Shown: piece by piece, positions 34,585-42,785 of the stretch
Position numbering within the stretch: the stretch's first letter is position 1
Layout: each line of letters opens with the position of its first letter
From: CBINFS01 sp966250015
GTDB taxonomy: Bacteria; Bacteroidota; Rhodothermia; Rhodothermales; DASSAV01
NCBI GenBank assembly: GCA_966250015.1
Contig: CBINFS010000002.1
Span: 1 to 64,000 of the forward strand
Reading direction: 5' to 3'
Length of the DNA: 64,000 nt
The notes under the pieces: generated by a model
The model's database searches: none
The model's input: the letters and a program-made list of their open reading frames with translations, nothing else
Told to the model about the DNA's origin: nothing
Translations under genes and position numbers: made by a program

Positions 34585-36495
34585 TCAATCCACAAGACTC
34601 TGACCGTTCGACGTGGAAGTTCCGTTTTTTTTGAGCAATATCATGAGCACTGAGATGTCCGCAGGACTGACACCGCTGATTCGTGAGGCCTGCCCCAGGT
34701 TCTCGGGATGGATTTTGCTCAGCTTCTCCCGCGCCTCCATGGTGATGTTTTTGACCGCGCGAAAGTCGAAGTCTTCCGGAATCGTCCACTCTTCGATGTG
34801 TTCCATTCGGCGAACCATCTCCTGCTCTCTCTCTACGTACCCGGCGTACTTCAGTTCGATCTCTACGAGCGTATCGACGGGTTCGAGCCCCGGCGCCTCG
34901 GTAACAACCGAATCGCGAATGCCCGCATGCGTGAGGAGGTCCTTGACGCTGACCTGTGGCCGTAGCGCCAGCCTGGCAATACGTTCCGGCTGTTCGATCG
35001 GAGCCGTTCCGATCTTTTCCAGGTAGCCGTTCACCTGCTCCGGCGTCACGGCCGTCGTGTTCAAAGCGTGCCGCGTGCGCTCGATGGCGTCCTTTTTTGC
35101 GAGCATGCGTTCGTACCGTGCCCTGGAAGCCAGCCCGATCCGGTAGCCCAGCTCCGTCAGACGGAGATCGGCGTTATCCTGCCGGAGCAGGATGCGGTGC
35201 TCGGCGCGGGACGTAAACATCCGGTATGGCTCGTCGGTCCCTTTTGCCACGAGGTCGTCGATCAACACGCCGAGGTAGGCTTCCGATCGTTTGAGCACGA
35301 TGGGGTCTTCATTTCCAAGCCTGCGCACGGCATTGATCCCGGCAAGGATGCCCTGTGCGGCGGCCTCCTCGTACCCCGTGGTGCCGTTGATCTGGCCGGC
35401 AAAGAACAGGCCCTCAATGCGCTTCGTCTCCAGGCTGTACCGTATCTGGTAGGGCGGGAAATAATCGTATTCGATGGCGTAGCCGGGACGCAGCAGGTGT
35501 ACGTTCTCAAGCCCGGGCACAAGCCGAAGAGCCTGAAACTGTACTTCTTCGGGAAGGCTCGTCGAGAACCCGTTGACGTAGACTTCGAAGGTATGCCGCC
35601 CCTCCGGCTCGAGGAAAAGCTGGTGGCGGTCCTTGTCCGCAAACCGGTCGATTTTGTCTTCGATCGAAGGGCAGTAACGCGGTCCCCTGCCCTTGATGCG
35701 GCCGGCAAACATCGGGCTGCGGTCGAAGCCTGTTCTCAGCACGTCGTGTACGGCCGGCTCCGTGAATGTGAGCCAGCAGCTGATCTGGTCGTCGGTCACC
35801 GCGTCCGTCATGAAGGAGAACGGTATGGGGGATTCGTCGCCGGGTTGCTCCTGGAGCTGCGAGTAATCGATGGTCCTGCCGTCGACGCGGGGCGGCGTAC
35901 CTGTTTTCAGGCGGGCGCTCTCGAAACCAAGCGCCTCAAGGCTGGCGGTGAGTCCGGTAGAGGCTTTTTCGCCCATACGACCGCCCCCGAAGTTACGCTC
36001 GCCGATGTGAATGATGCCGTTCATGAACGTGCCGCTCGTGAGGATGACGGCCCGGGCGCGAAACTCCTGTCCGAGCTGTGTCAGAACCCCCGTCACTTTC
36101 CCGTCTTTGACGAGCACTTCCGCAACCGTGTCCGCCCGCATGAACAGATTGGGTATCGACTCCAGCTCTTCGCGTACGGCGGCGGCATACGCCATCCGGT
36201 CGGCCTGTGCCCTCGAGCTCCACACGGCGGGACCCTTCCTCTGGTTGAGCACGCGGTACTGGATGGCGGCCTTATCAGCCACAATACCCATGATGCCCCC
36301 GAGCGCATCGATCTCGCGGGTGATCTGGGCTTTCCCGATGCCGCCAATGGCCGGGTTGCACGACATCTGGCCGATCGTTTGCAGATTCATCGAGATCAGC
36401 AGCGTGCGCGCGCCCATCCGGGCAGCAGCGGCAGCCGCTTCCGAACCGGCATGCCCCCCTCCCACTACGATCACGTCATACTCGAAATAATTCAT
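34585..36495 (-). CDS. mnmG: tRNA uridine-5-carboxymethylaminomethyl modification enzyme MnmG
   Basis: A 636-residue FAD protein (GidA) that, with MnmE, makes cmnm5U at the wobble position of tRNAs for Lys, Glu, Gln, Leu and Arg. The FAD site is VIVVGGGHAGSEAAAAAARMG. Conserved stretches follow: SCNPAIGGIGKAQITREIDALGG, the Cys-containing GPRYCPSIEDKIDRF, the NAD-binding-type YPCTP-like region, GTTGYEEAAAQGILAG, and the C-terminal MnmE/tRNA-binding helices ending ISGVSPADISVLMILLKK. Length is normal. mnmE is upstream on the same strand after 127 bp, so both halves of the enzyme are encoded together. Confidence 0.97.
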   Translation of the reverse strand: MNYFEYDVIVVGGGHAGSEAAAAAARMGARTLLISMNLQTIGQMSCNPAIGGIGKAQITREIDALGGIMGIVADKAAIQYRVLNQRKGPAVWSSRAQADRMAYAAAVREELESIPNLFMRADTVAEVLVKDGKVTGVLTQLGQEFRARAVILTSGTFMNGIIHIGERNFGGGRMGEKASTGLTASLEALGFESARLKTGTPPRVDGRTIDYSQLQEQPGDESPIPFSFMTDAVTDDQISCWLTFTEPAVHDVLRTGFDRSPMFAGRIKGRGPRYCPSIEDKIDRFADKDRHQLFLEPEGRHTFEVYVNGFSTSLPEEVQFQALRLVPGLENVHLLRPGYAIEYDYFPPYQIRYSLETKRIEGLFFAGQINGTTGYEEAAAQGILAGINAVRRLGNEDPIVLKRSEAYLGVLIDDLVAKGTDEPYRMFTSRAEHRILLRQDNADLRLTELGYRIGLASRARYERMLAKKDAIERTRHALNTTAVTPEQVNGYLEKIGTAPIEQPERIARLALRPQVSVKDLLTHAGIRDSVVTEAPGLEPVDTLVEIELKYAGYVEREQEMVRRMEHIEEWTIPEDFDFRAVKNITMEAREKLSKIHPENLGQASRISGVSPADISVLMILLKKNGTSTSNGQSLVD

Positions 36496-36622
36496 CCTCT
36501 TAGCACGTCTATAACGTTAAATCGCGTATTCCTCGATAGATAAGGAAGCGACTTTACTCTGAAACTCGTCATACGAACGATGGCGCCGGTCCGTTCTCCT
36601 TCCACCTCATGGAGAAAAGACA

Positions 36623-38011
36623 CTACTTCCCGATGCAAAAACGAGAAAAGATCTGGTCGAGGACGTCCTCGTTGGTGATTTCCCCGGTGATGGCGCCAAG
36701 CTCCTGAAGGGCAAAGCGCAGGTCTATCGAGAGGGCGTCTCCGGACACGCCGCTATCGAGCGCTTGCCGCGCGGATCGAATGGCACCCAGCGCAGCGTCG
36801 AGGTGGCGCAGGTGACGCTGGTTGATCACGACGGGTGACGTGTCCGGGTCGCTCAGGTTCTGCATGACCTCCCGGACGAGCCGGTGCAGCAGTGGTTCGA
36901 TCCGTTCCCTCTCCACTCTGCCCTGCCTGGCGCTAATTGGAATAAAATCAAACCCTTCCAGCGGAGGAGGCGCTGCGCCCGCAACGAGGTCCTCCTTATT
37001 ACCGACGATCAAAATTGGAAGCTGGGGATGGGTAGCTCGCAGGTTTTGCAGAAACGAGACCTCGCCTTCGTCCAGACCGAGCGTGAGGTCGTAGACGTAG
37101 AGGAGCAGGTCGGCGCCGCGGATCGATCGCTCAGCGCGGCGGACACCTTCCGCCTCGATGGCATCGGTGGTTTCCCGTAAACCCGCCGTATCGACAAACC
37201 GGAAGAGCAGTCCTTCTATTTCCGTTTCGGCGTCGATTTCGTCCCGCGTGGTGCCCGGCGTTTCGGTGACGATTGCCCGATCCAGGCCGACGAACGCATT
37301 CAGGAGCGTGGACTTGCCCGCGTTCGGCCTGCCGCCGATCACGACGCGGACGCCGTCCCTTACGATCTCGCCCACGTCGTACGACCCCAGCAGGCCGCTC
37401 AGGATCGTGTTTGCGCGATCGAGCAGCGCTTCGAGCCGCGAGCGCTCGGCAAACTCGACGTCTTCGTCCGAAAAGTCCAGCTCGAGCTCGACGTAGGCGG
37501 CCATCTCCAGCAGCTCGGACCGGAGCTCCATCAACGCCTCCGAATAACGGCCTTGCAAATGCTGAAGCGAAACGCGGTGTGCGAGGGTCGAGCTGGCGTG
37601 GATGAGATCTGCCACCGCCTCGGCCTGGGCGAGGTCGAGCTTGCCGTTGAGAAACGCCCGCTGAGTAAACTCACCGGGCGCAGCCATCCGCGCACCGGAG
37701 GTCAGAAACAGGTTCAGGATGAGCTGGGATGCAAAATCGCCGCCGTGGCACGTCACTTCGACGACGTCCTCTCCAGTGAACGATCGTGGTGCGCGAAACA
37801 CGGTCGCCACGACCTGGTCGATCGTCTCCCCGTCACGGTTCCGGATGTACCCGAAATGAGCCGTGTGAGATGCCGCCTGGTTAAGATCGGCACCGCGAAA
37901 ACAGGAGGCGGCAATCGAAATGGCCTCCGGACCCGAAAGGCGTACGACGGCAAGCGCTGCACGCCCCCGTGCCGTGGCAATGGCGGCTATGGTGTCCTGT
38001 TCGCTTTGCAT
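36623..38011 (-). CDS. mnmE: tRNA modification GTPase MnmE
   Basis: A 462-residue GTPase (TrmE). ATG 38011 was chosen because MQSEQDTIAAIATARGRAAL is the conserved beginning with the formyl-THF-binding domain. GTPase motifs: GRPNAGKSTLLNAF (G1), GTTRDEI (G2), DTAGLRET (G3) and NKED (G4). The protein ends in the canonical FCIGK, whose Cys is required for function. It partners with MnmG in wobble uridine modification. The gene begins 13 bp after the yidC stop, so yidC-mnmE-mnmG-rsmG form one leftward run. Confidence 0.97.
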   Translation of the reverse strand: MQSEQDTIAAIATARGRAALAVVRLSGPEAISIAASCFRGADLNQAASHTAHFGYIRNRDGETIDQVVATVFRAPRSFTGEDVVEVTCHGGDFASQLILNLFLTSGARMAAPGEFTQRAFLNGKLDLAQAEAVADLIHASSTLAHRVSLQHLQGRYSEALMELRSELLEMAAYVELELDFSDEDVEFAERSRLEALLDRANTILSGLLGSYDVGEIVRDGVRVVIGGRPNAGKSTLLNAFVGLDRAIVTETPGTTRDEIDAETEIEGLLFRFVDTAGLRETTDAIEAEGVRRAERSIRGADLLLYVYDLTLGLDEGEVSFLQNLRATHPQLPILIVGNKEDLVAGAAPPPLEGFDFIPISARQGRVERERIEPLLHRLVREVMQNLSDPDTSPVVINQRHLRHLDAALGAIRSARQALDSGVSGDALSIDLRFALQELGAITGEITNEDVLDQIFSRFCIGK

Positions 38012-38024
38012 GGCTGCGTAGCGA

Positions 38025-39827
38025 CTAGAGACGCTGCTTCTTCGACGGGCGCCCTCCCTTCTTCTGTTTTCCGTCCGTGAAGCTCGACGGCTTCCGAGCC
38101 TTGCCGACTTCTTTCGCACCGCTCACATCCGCACCGGCCGACTCCTTGTGCATCGTCTTGTTGATGAAGATCTGCTGGATGGCCGTCACGATGTTGTAGA
38201 CGAGGTAGTAGAGGCTCAGGCCTGACGCAAACCGGTTAAAGATCATAAACAGCATGACCGGCATGAGGTACGTCAGAATCTTCGTCTGGGCGTTGGTCGA
38301 AGGCTGCGACTGAAGCTTCATCTGGACGATCATCGAGATCCCCATGAGCAACGTAAATCCGGCTACGAAGTCTCCGTAGAACGGGATGCTGAAGGGAAGC
38401 CTCAAAATGACGTCCGGTGCTGAGAGGTCGTTAGCCCAGAGGAAACCGGCCTGCCGCAGCTCGATCGATTGCGGGATGAACTGGTACAGCGCGATGAGGA
38501 CAGGCCACTGCAGCAGCATCGGGAGGCACCCGCCGAGCGGGTTTATCCCCGTTTCCTTATACAGCGCCATCATCGCCTGCTGCTGTTTCTGCGGATCGTC
38601 GGGATACTTCTCCTTGATCGCCTCCATCTTTGGCTGCAGCTCCCGCATCCGCGCCATGTTCTTGAACGAAGATTGCGTCAGCGGGTACAGCGCGATCTTC
38701 ATCAAGATGGAGAAGACGATGATGACGATCCCGTAGTTGGGAAGCCAGTTGCCCAAAAACGTAAAGACGGGGATGAAAATGAACTTGGCGAGCGGGCGCG
38801 TCATCCACTCGAAGAAGTCGTACCCGTAGTCGACCATGTCGTATAATCCGACGCCGTAATCGGTAATGCGGAAATACTCGAGCGGGCCGATGTACAGCGT
38901 GAAGCTGTCTGCCGGTGCGGCCGGCGGAGGCATCATGACACGGGCAGAGAAATCCTTCCAGAGCGTACCGGCATTGAGATTTCCGATCTGTTCACCCTCC
39001 AGCTCGGCGCCGCGGGTTTCACCGTGAGGCATGATGACTCCGGTGAAATATTTGTTTTTGACTGCAACCCACGACACCTTACCCGACAGCAGTTGCGTGT
39101 CGGATTCTTCGTCGTTCAGGTCGATGTATTCCACCTCGCCGCCACTCATCGCATAGGCGCCGACGTGCCGGGCCTCGTCTTGCAGATTGTCTTCGGTGAA
39201 CGGCAAGCCGCCGTACCACGTCAGCTCGTACCCCTCGCGCGTGGCGAACGACTCTGCCCCGATCTGCTCGACCCGCAGTCTCACTTCGTACTCCTCCGGG
39301 ATGAACGTGTACGTCTGCCGTATGACACCCTGCCCGATCCGGGCTTCGAAGGTTAGCTCGACTGGATTTTCCGAAACGACGAGGGTGTCGCTGTCGAGTG
39401 TATAGTTGAAATAAAGGTCGCGGGTGTCGACGATGTGGTTCGAAGGGGTCGTAAAGACGAGCCCGAGCGCACCCTGGTCTTCGCGAGAAATGAGCTCTAC
39501 CGGCGTCTCCTGGTCGAATTTTTTGTATTCCTTGAGTTTAAACGAAACGGGAGTTGCCCCTTTCGACGAGAAACGTGCCTGGTAGAGGTCGGTCTCGACG
39601 GTAATGAAGCGTTCTTCACCCTCCTGCGCCTCGACGAGTGTCGAATCGACGGCAACCTGTTCGTCCGTGGCAGGCTGGTCATCCTCCAGCAGGTCGGGCT
39701 GGGGAGTCTCAACCGCAACGGTATCCGTCGGGTCGGGCGGTGGCGGAGGCGGCGGTGCGAGCCACGTGAGCCACACCAGCATGATGAGGGCAATCAGTAC
39801 GGTCGCAATGACGACGTTACGGTCCAC
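38025..39827 (-). CDS. yidC: Membrane protein insertase YidC
   Basis: A 600-residue inner-membrane insertase that helps SecYEG or acts alone. The start is GTG 39827, giving the N-terminal anchor VVIATVLIALIMLVWLTWLA, followed by a proline run and acidic linker and a large periplasmic beta domain (about 75-330). The conserved five-helix core includes NYGIVIIVFSILMKIALYPL and LGGCLPMLLQWPVLIALYQF, then the late helices. The C-terminal tail is Lys/Arg/Gly rich (KKGGRPSKKQRL), suited to ribosome contact. rnpA is upstream after 71 bp; the usual yidD between them is missing. Confidence 0.96.
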   Translation of the reverse strand: MDRNVVIATVLIALIMLVWLTWLAPPPPPPPDPTDTVAVETPQPDLLEDDQPATDEQVAVDSTLVEAQEGEERFITVETDLYQARFSSKGATPVSFKLKEYKKFDQETPVELISREDQGALGLVFTTPSNHIVDTRDLYFNYTLDSDTLVVSENPVELTFEARIGQGVIRQTYTFIPEEYEVRLRVEQIGAESFATREGYELTWYGGLPFTEDNLQDEARHVGAYAMSGGEVEYIDLNDEESDTQLLSGKVSWVAVKNKYFTGVIMPHGETRGAELEGEQIGNLNAGTLWKDFSARVMMPPPAAPADSFTLYIGPLEYFRITDYGVGLYDMVDYGYDFFEWMTRPLAKFIFIPVFTFLGNWLPNYGIVIIVFSILMKIALYPLTQSSFKNMARMRELQPKMEAIKEKYPDDPQKQQQAMMALYKETGINPLGGCLPMLLQWPVLIALYQFIPQSIELRQAGFLWANDLSAPDVILRLPFSIPFYGDFVAGFTLLMGISMIVQMKLQSQPSTNAQTKILTYLMPVMLFMIFNRFASGLSLYYLVYNIVTAIQQIFINKTMHKESAGADVSGAKEVGKARKPSSFTDGKQKKGGRPSKKQRL

Positions 39828-39898
39828 GGTCGGTTCTCCAGATAAAAAATGACCCGGGCAGATACGCTGAGGTCAGCGGGAAGGCACTACGGCCGGGC

Positions 39899-40354
39899 TC
39901 AGTACGCGTCCGGGGTGTCTTTGCCCGGAGCATTTTTACTTACTTGCCGGATGAGGCGTTGCAGCGCAGCCGGAAGGTCCTTCGGTATACAACGGGGGGC
40001 GTCCTCCGTAGACCCTCGATAGAGGACCATCAGGGTGAGGACGTCGTCCCTTTGTAAAAAGAGGTCTATCAGGTCGTGCTGGTGCACCCGATAGACCTCT
40101 CGCAGAATACGTTTTATACGATTGCGTACGACGGCGGTGCGAGCTCCTCGTCCCGGAGCGAAGCCGACCTGCAGGGGCACTTTCGAGGTGAATTCCTGAG
40201 GTGGTACCAGACGATAGACGAGGCGAATACAACCGGTTGTCACCGATCCCACGTCTTTCCGGTTGCGGTCGAAGAGGGGCCGGATCAACCGGCGTCGCTT
40301 GAGCCGGTACGCACCGGGCAAGCGGCCGGTACCGGCTTCGGGTGAGCCGGTCAC
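39899..40354 (-). CDS. rnpA: Ribonuclease P protein component
   Basis: A 151-residue basic protein that assists RNase P RNA in 5' tRNA maturation. Family features are RLKRRRLIRPLFDR near the start, VGFAPGRGARTAVVRNRIKR and ILREVYR (the RNR motif) and a basic C-terminal region. The start is a GTG at 40354 whose bases overlap the TGA stop of rpmH (GTGA), giving tight translational coupling. It is somewhat longer than usual (about 115-130 residues) because of extra N- and C-terminal residues. Confidence 0.92.
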   Translation of the reverse strand: MTGSPEAGTGRLPGAYRLKRRRLIRPLFDRNRKDVGSVTTGCIRLVYRLVPPQEFTSKVPLQVGFAPGRGARTAVVRNRIKRILREVYRVHQHDLIDLFLQRDDVLTLMVLYRGSTEDAPRCIPKDLPAALQRLIRQVSKNAPGKDTPDAY

Positions 40355-40506
40355 TTACCGGGGCGGCTATCACTAACGGTTAAACGCTTGCGGCCTTTCG
40401 CACGCCGACGGGCGATCGTTTTCCTGCCGTTCTTCGTGGCCATGCGGCTGCGAAAACCGTGTGTATTGGCACGTTTGCGGCGGCTTGGCTGATACGTACG
40501 CTTCAT
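40351..40506 (-). CDS. rpmH: 50S ribosomal protein L34
   Basis: A 51-residue protein that starts at ATG 40506: MKRTYQPSRRKRANTHGF, then RSRMATKNGRKTIARRRAKG. This is the unmistakable L34 sequence, with a short extra C-terminal tail (RLTVSDSRPGK). Its stop overlaps the rnpA start. rpmH-rnpA-yidC-mnmE is the classical order next to the replication origin. dnaA, which is often divergent from rpmH, is not present; two tRNA genes occupy that side. Confidence 0.97.
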   Translation of the reverse strand: MKRTYQPSRRKRANTHGFRSRMATKNGRKTIARRRAKGRKRLTVSDSRPGK

Positions 40507-40699
40507 GTTTGCTTCTATACGTCAAGGGTTCTTAAACTTACGGAGCCACTCATACGCAGATGCCCCTTTCAGGTTTTGCCCAAGGCACAAATATCCACGT
40601 TGAACGTTCCACAAAAGATTGGTTAAGATAAGGATCACGCCAGAGAAAACAAGAACTTGCCTTGACTTTCGCCAAAAACTGATTTAGCTTGGTCCTGAT

Positions 40700-40772
40700 G
40701 CGGGAATAGCTCAGTTGGTAGAGCATCAGCTTCCCAAGCTGAGGGTCGCGGGTTCGAATCCCGTTTCCCGCT
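40700..40772 (+). tRNA. tRNA-Gly (anticodon CCC)
   Basis: The acceptor stem GCGGGAA pairs with TTCCCGC, discriminator T. The D-arm AGCTCAGTTGGTAGAGC, the anticodon arm TCAGC-TTCCCAA-GCTGA (CCC reads GGG) and the T-arm GGTTCGAATCC are complete. CCA is not encoded. Length is 73 nt. Confidence 0.95.
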
Positions 40773-40776
40773 CTAC

Positions 40777-40808
40777 GAGGTCCGCCGGTTCCGCGGATCT
40801 CTTTTTTT
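40777..40808 (+). terminator. Intrinsic terminator after tRNA-Gly
   Basis: GAGGTCCGC pairs with GCGGATCTC (one wobble) and is followed by seven T residues. Confidence 0.75.
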
Positions 40809-40891
40809 GACTTTATGAAGACCATTCCGCACGGCTCGGTGCATCCCGACCGGCGGGAAGGTCTCTGGTTCATCGACAAGCCTAACATACA

Positions 40892-40966
40892 GGGCGGTTA
40901 GCTCAGCTGGTTCAGAGCGCCTGCCTTACAAGCAGGAGGTCACTGGTTCGAATCCGGTACCGCCCA
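40892..40966 (+). tRNA. tRNA-Val (anticodon UAC)
   Basis: The acceptor stem GGGCGGT pairs with ACCGCCC, discriminator A. The anticodon arm CCTGC-CTTACAA-GCAGG gives TAC, which reads GTA and GTG. The T-loop GGTTCGAATCC is standard. The next bases are CCCA, so CCA is not directly encoded. Length is 75 nt. Confidence 0.95.
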
Positions 40967-40969
40967 CCC

Positions 40970-40999
40970 AAAGCCTCACTATCGCAGTGGGGCTTTTTT
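40970..40999 (+). terminator. Intrinsic terminator after tRNA-Val
   Basis: AAAGCCTCACT pairs with AGTGGGGCTTT (one wobble) around a 5-nt loop and is followed by a T run. Confidence 0.85.
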
Positions 41000-41132
41000 C
41001 GTTGTTTAGGGCGACCTTTCGAAAAAGAGATCGGTCGTTCAATCCCCCAAGGTGTGAGGCTGAGTGCGCGACGGACTCGAGTTCCGTTGTGTTTTCCCCG
41101 CACCTGTGGAGATGGTCCGCCACTTCGGAGAT

Positions 41133-42428
41133 CTAGTTTCGGCTGAGGCGGAGGTGGATTGCCCCTCCGTTTCGCCAGACCATTACGTTTTGGTTCCTAT
41201 TCGACGCCAGCGAGGGCAGGCTACCCGATACGCTATCGGCAGCCGAAGGGGCCACGGCGCCGTCCTCTACGGGGAGTACGTATACCATCTTACGAAGTGG
41301 GTCCTCCCACGCAATCCAGGCCTCGTCCCGTGGTCCCCCGGCTGCGGCGCTCACCTGTGCGATGGGCACATTCGCGGCCAGCGTCGTAGCCTCACCGAAC
41401 GAGCGGCCGCCGTCCCGGCTTTCCGTGTAATAAACCCCCACTCGGCCTCTGACGCCGGTGTACCAGGCCACGTGTACCCGCTCCACTTCGTCCACAGCGA
41501 GGGCGGGTCCGGCGTGCGGGCAGCCCTCCACCTGCCAGTCGTCCGCGTATATCCGAACGGGCTCCGTGAACGTCCTGCCGCCATCATCTGATCGGGCAAT
41601 CGCCATATCGCGCCGGCCCCCTTCGAAGATATGGCGCCAGGCTACGTATACCGTACCGGACTCGCTCACGGCGAGGGCGGTACGGCAGCACTCACACGTG
41701 CCCCTTGCCACCACGACCTCTTCGCCGAACGTCCGGCCTCCATCGTCCGAGCGGACAATGCGCAGCTCCGTGCCGGGGAGTCCATCCTCACCGTTGTGTC
41801 CTTCTCCATCATGCCCCATTGCGACAAACACAACGTTTTTGGAGTTGGTCTCGTGGCGTGCGTGCCCGAGCCGCGCCCGATCCTTCGTACCGCCGTCGAG
41901 CCAGGAGACGAACACCCTTCCGTCCGAACCCACGGCGAGGTTGTGGAAGTGGTGGCTCGTCGGAATGTCCGCCTCCTCGTTCACGGTCACGGCCGGCTCG
42001 AACGTTCGGCCCCCGTCAGTCGAGCGCGCCAGGCGGATGTCGCTCGCCGGAAAGCGCCTGCCTTCCACGGATTGCTCGGTGACCCAGGCCACGTAGATGG
42101 TACCGTCAGGTCCAACCGCCACCTGCGCCGGCGCCTGAGCATGTGCGGCTGCGTCGCCGGCACGGTCGTTCACCCTCACTGGCTCTGACAGCGCCTCCCA
42201 GCCGTCCTCCAGACGGCCGAGGTACACGTTCGTCTCGTCCCCGTCCTTCGCCGTGTAGGCTACGTAGACGGCGCCGGTACGCGCGTCGATGGCCGCTGTC
42301 GGACGCCCCGCACCCGAATCCGCCACGACCACCTCCAGCATCTGCCGCTTAAACGGCTCCTGGGCATCCGGCGCACAGCCGGCAAAGGCCAAGAGGACAG
42401 TCAGGACGAACAATGGTCCCCGTTTCAT
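41133..42428 (-). CDS. Sialidase-fold lipoprotein with Cys/His metal-type motifs
   Basis: A 431-residue exported lipoprotein (lipobox LLAFAGC; ATG 42428, preceded by an in-frame TTG). It is a six-bladed BNR propeller with Asp-box turns such as STDGGRTFE, SDDGGRTFGE, SDDGGRTFTE and SRDGGRSFGE. Catalytic sialidase residues are not evident. Three unusual clusters stand out: TSHHFHN at about residue 158, CECC at 245-248, and GCPH at about 303. Together they could bind a metal or haem. It is the last gene of the leftward TonB/HmuY locus, 354 bp after the second TonB receptor gene with a dispersed repeat between, so it may have its own promoter. The haem or metal link is inference. Confidence 0.75.
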   Translation of the reverse strand: MKRGPLFVLTVLLAFAGCAPDAQEPFKRQMLEVVVADSGAGRPTAAIDARTGAVYVAYTAKDGDETNVYLGRLEDGWEALSEPVRVNDRAGDAAAHAQAPAQVAVGPDGTIYVAWVTEQSVEGRRFPASDIRLARSTDGGRTFEPAVTVNEEADIPTSHHFHNLAVGSDGRVFVSWLDGGTKDRARLGHARHETNSKNVVFVAMGHDGEGHNGEDGLPGTELRIVRSDDGGRTFGEEVVVARGTCECCRTALAVSESGTVYVAWRHIFEGGRRDMAIARSDDGGRTFTEPVRIYADDWQVEGCPHAGPALAVDEVERVHVAWYTGVRGRVGVYYTESRDGGRSFGEATTLAANVPIAQVSAAAGGPRDEAWIAWEDPLRKMVYVLPVEDGAVAPSAADSVSGSLPSLASNRNQNVMVWRNGGAIHLRLSRN

Positions 42429-42659
42429 CAACGTTTTCCCGATTTATTTTCTTTCGTTTCTACGTGTGCGCGCAGCCTACTTTGTGCAGGCAAATCCCTG
42501 ATGATTGAGAACCGGTCAGGTGAATTCCATCATTAGACCCGTGCGAAAAAAGTTGCTCCCCTGGACAGGCCTATTCCGCCAGCGATGCGGTGGGGGCTGT
42601 CGCAAAGTGAATGAAGGGTGGATTGAATGTATACAGTTGAAGCATGTCGCATGCTCACA

Positions 42660-42732
42660 TGGATCCCGGCTCGGCGGCCGGGATGACTTGTTTTTAAGGG
42701 ATTTAGTTGCACAAAACGTCCCGCCTTCGGTC
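42660..42732 (-). repeat. 73-bp dispersed palindromic repeat, copy 2
   Basis: This is the inverted partner of 17327-17399: same 73-bp length, identical 16-bp head, and a 28-bp tail with one mismatch, around an unrelated 29-bp middle. It lies in the 357-bp gap (42429-42785) between the BNR lipoprotein and TonB receptor genes; no gene was seen there. Confidence 0.75.
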
Positions 42733-42785
42733 TGCACTCCATTGAAAAAATCATCTTCAAACATCAGCGCCCTGCGGATTGACAT

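Noticed and set aside
35068..36543. A 491-codon plus-strand frame opposite mnmG.
   Set aside because: It mirrors the conserved mnmG gene; high GC content keeps the antisense frame open.
40507..40699. Possible oriC beside rpmH.
   Set aside because: No cluster of TTATCCACA-type DnaA boxes or AT-rich unwinding element was seen, and dnaA is not adjacent.
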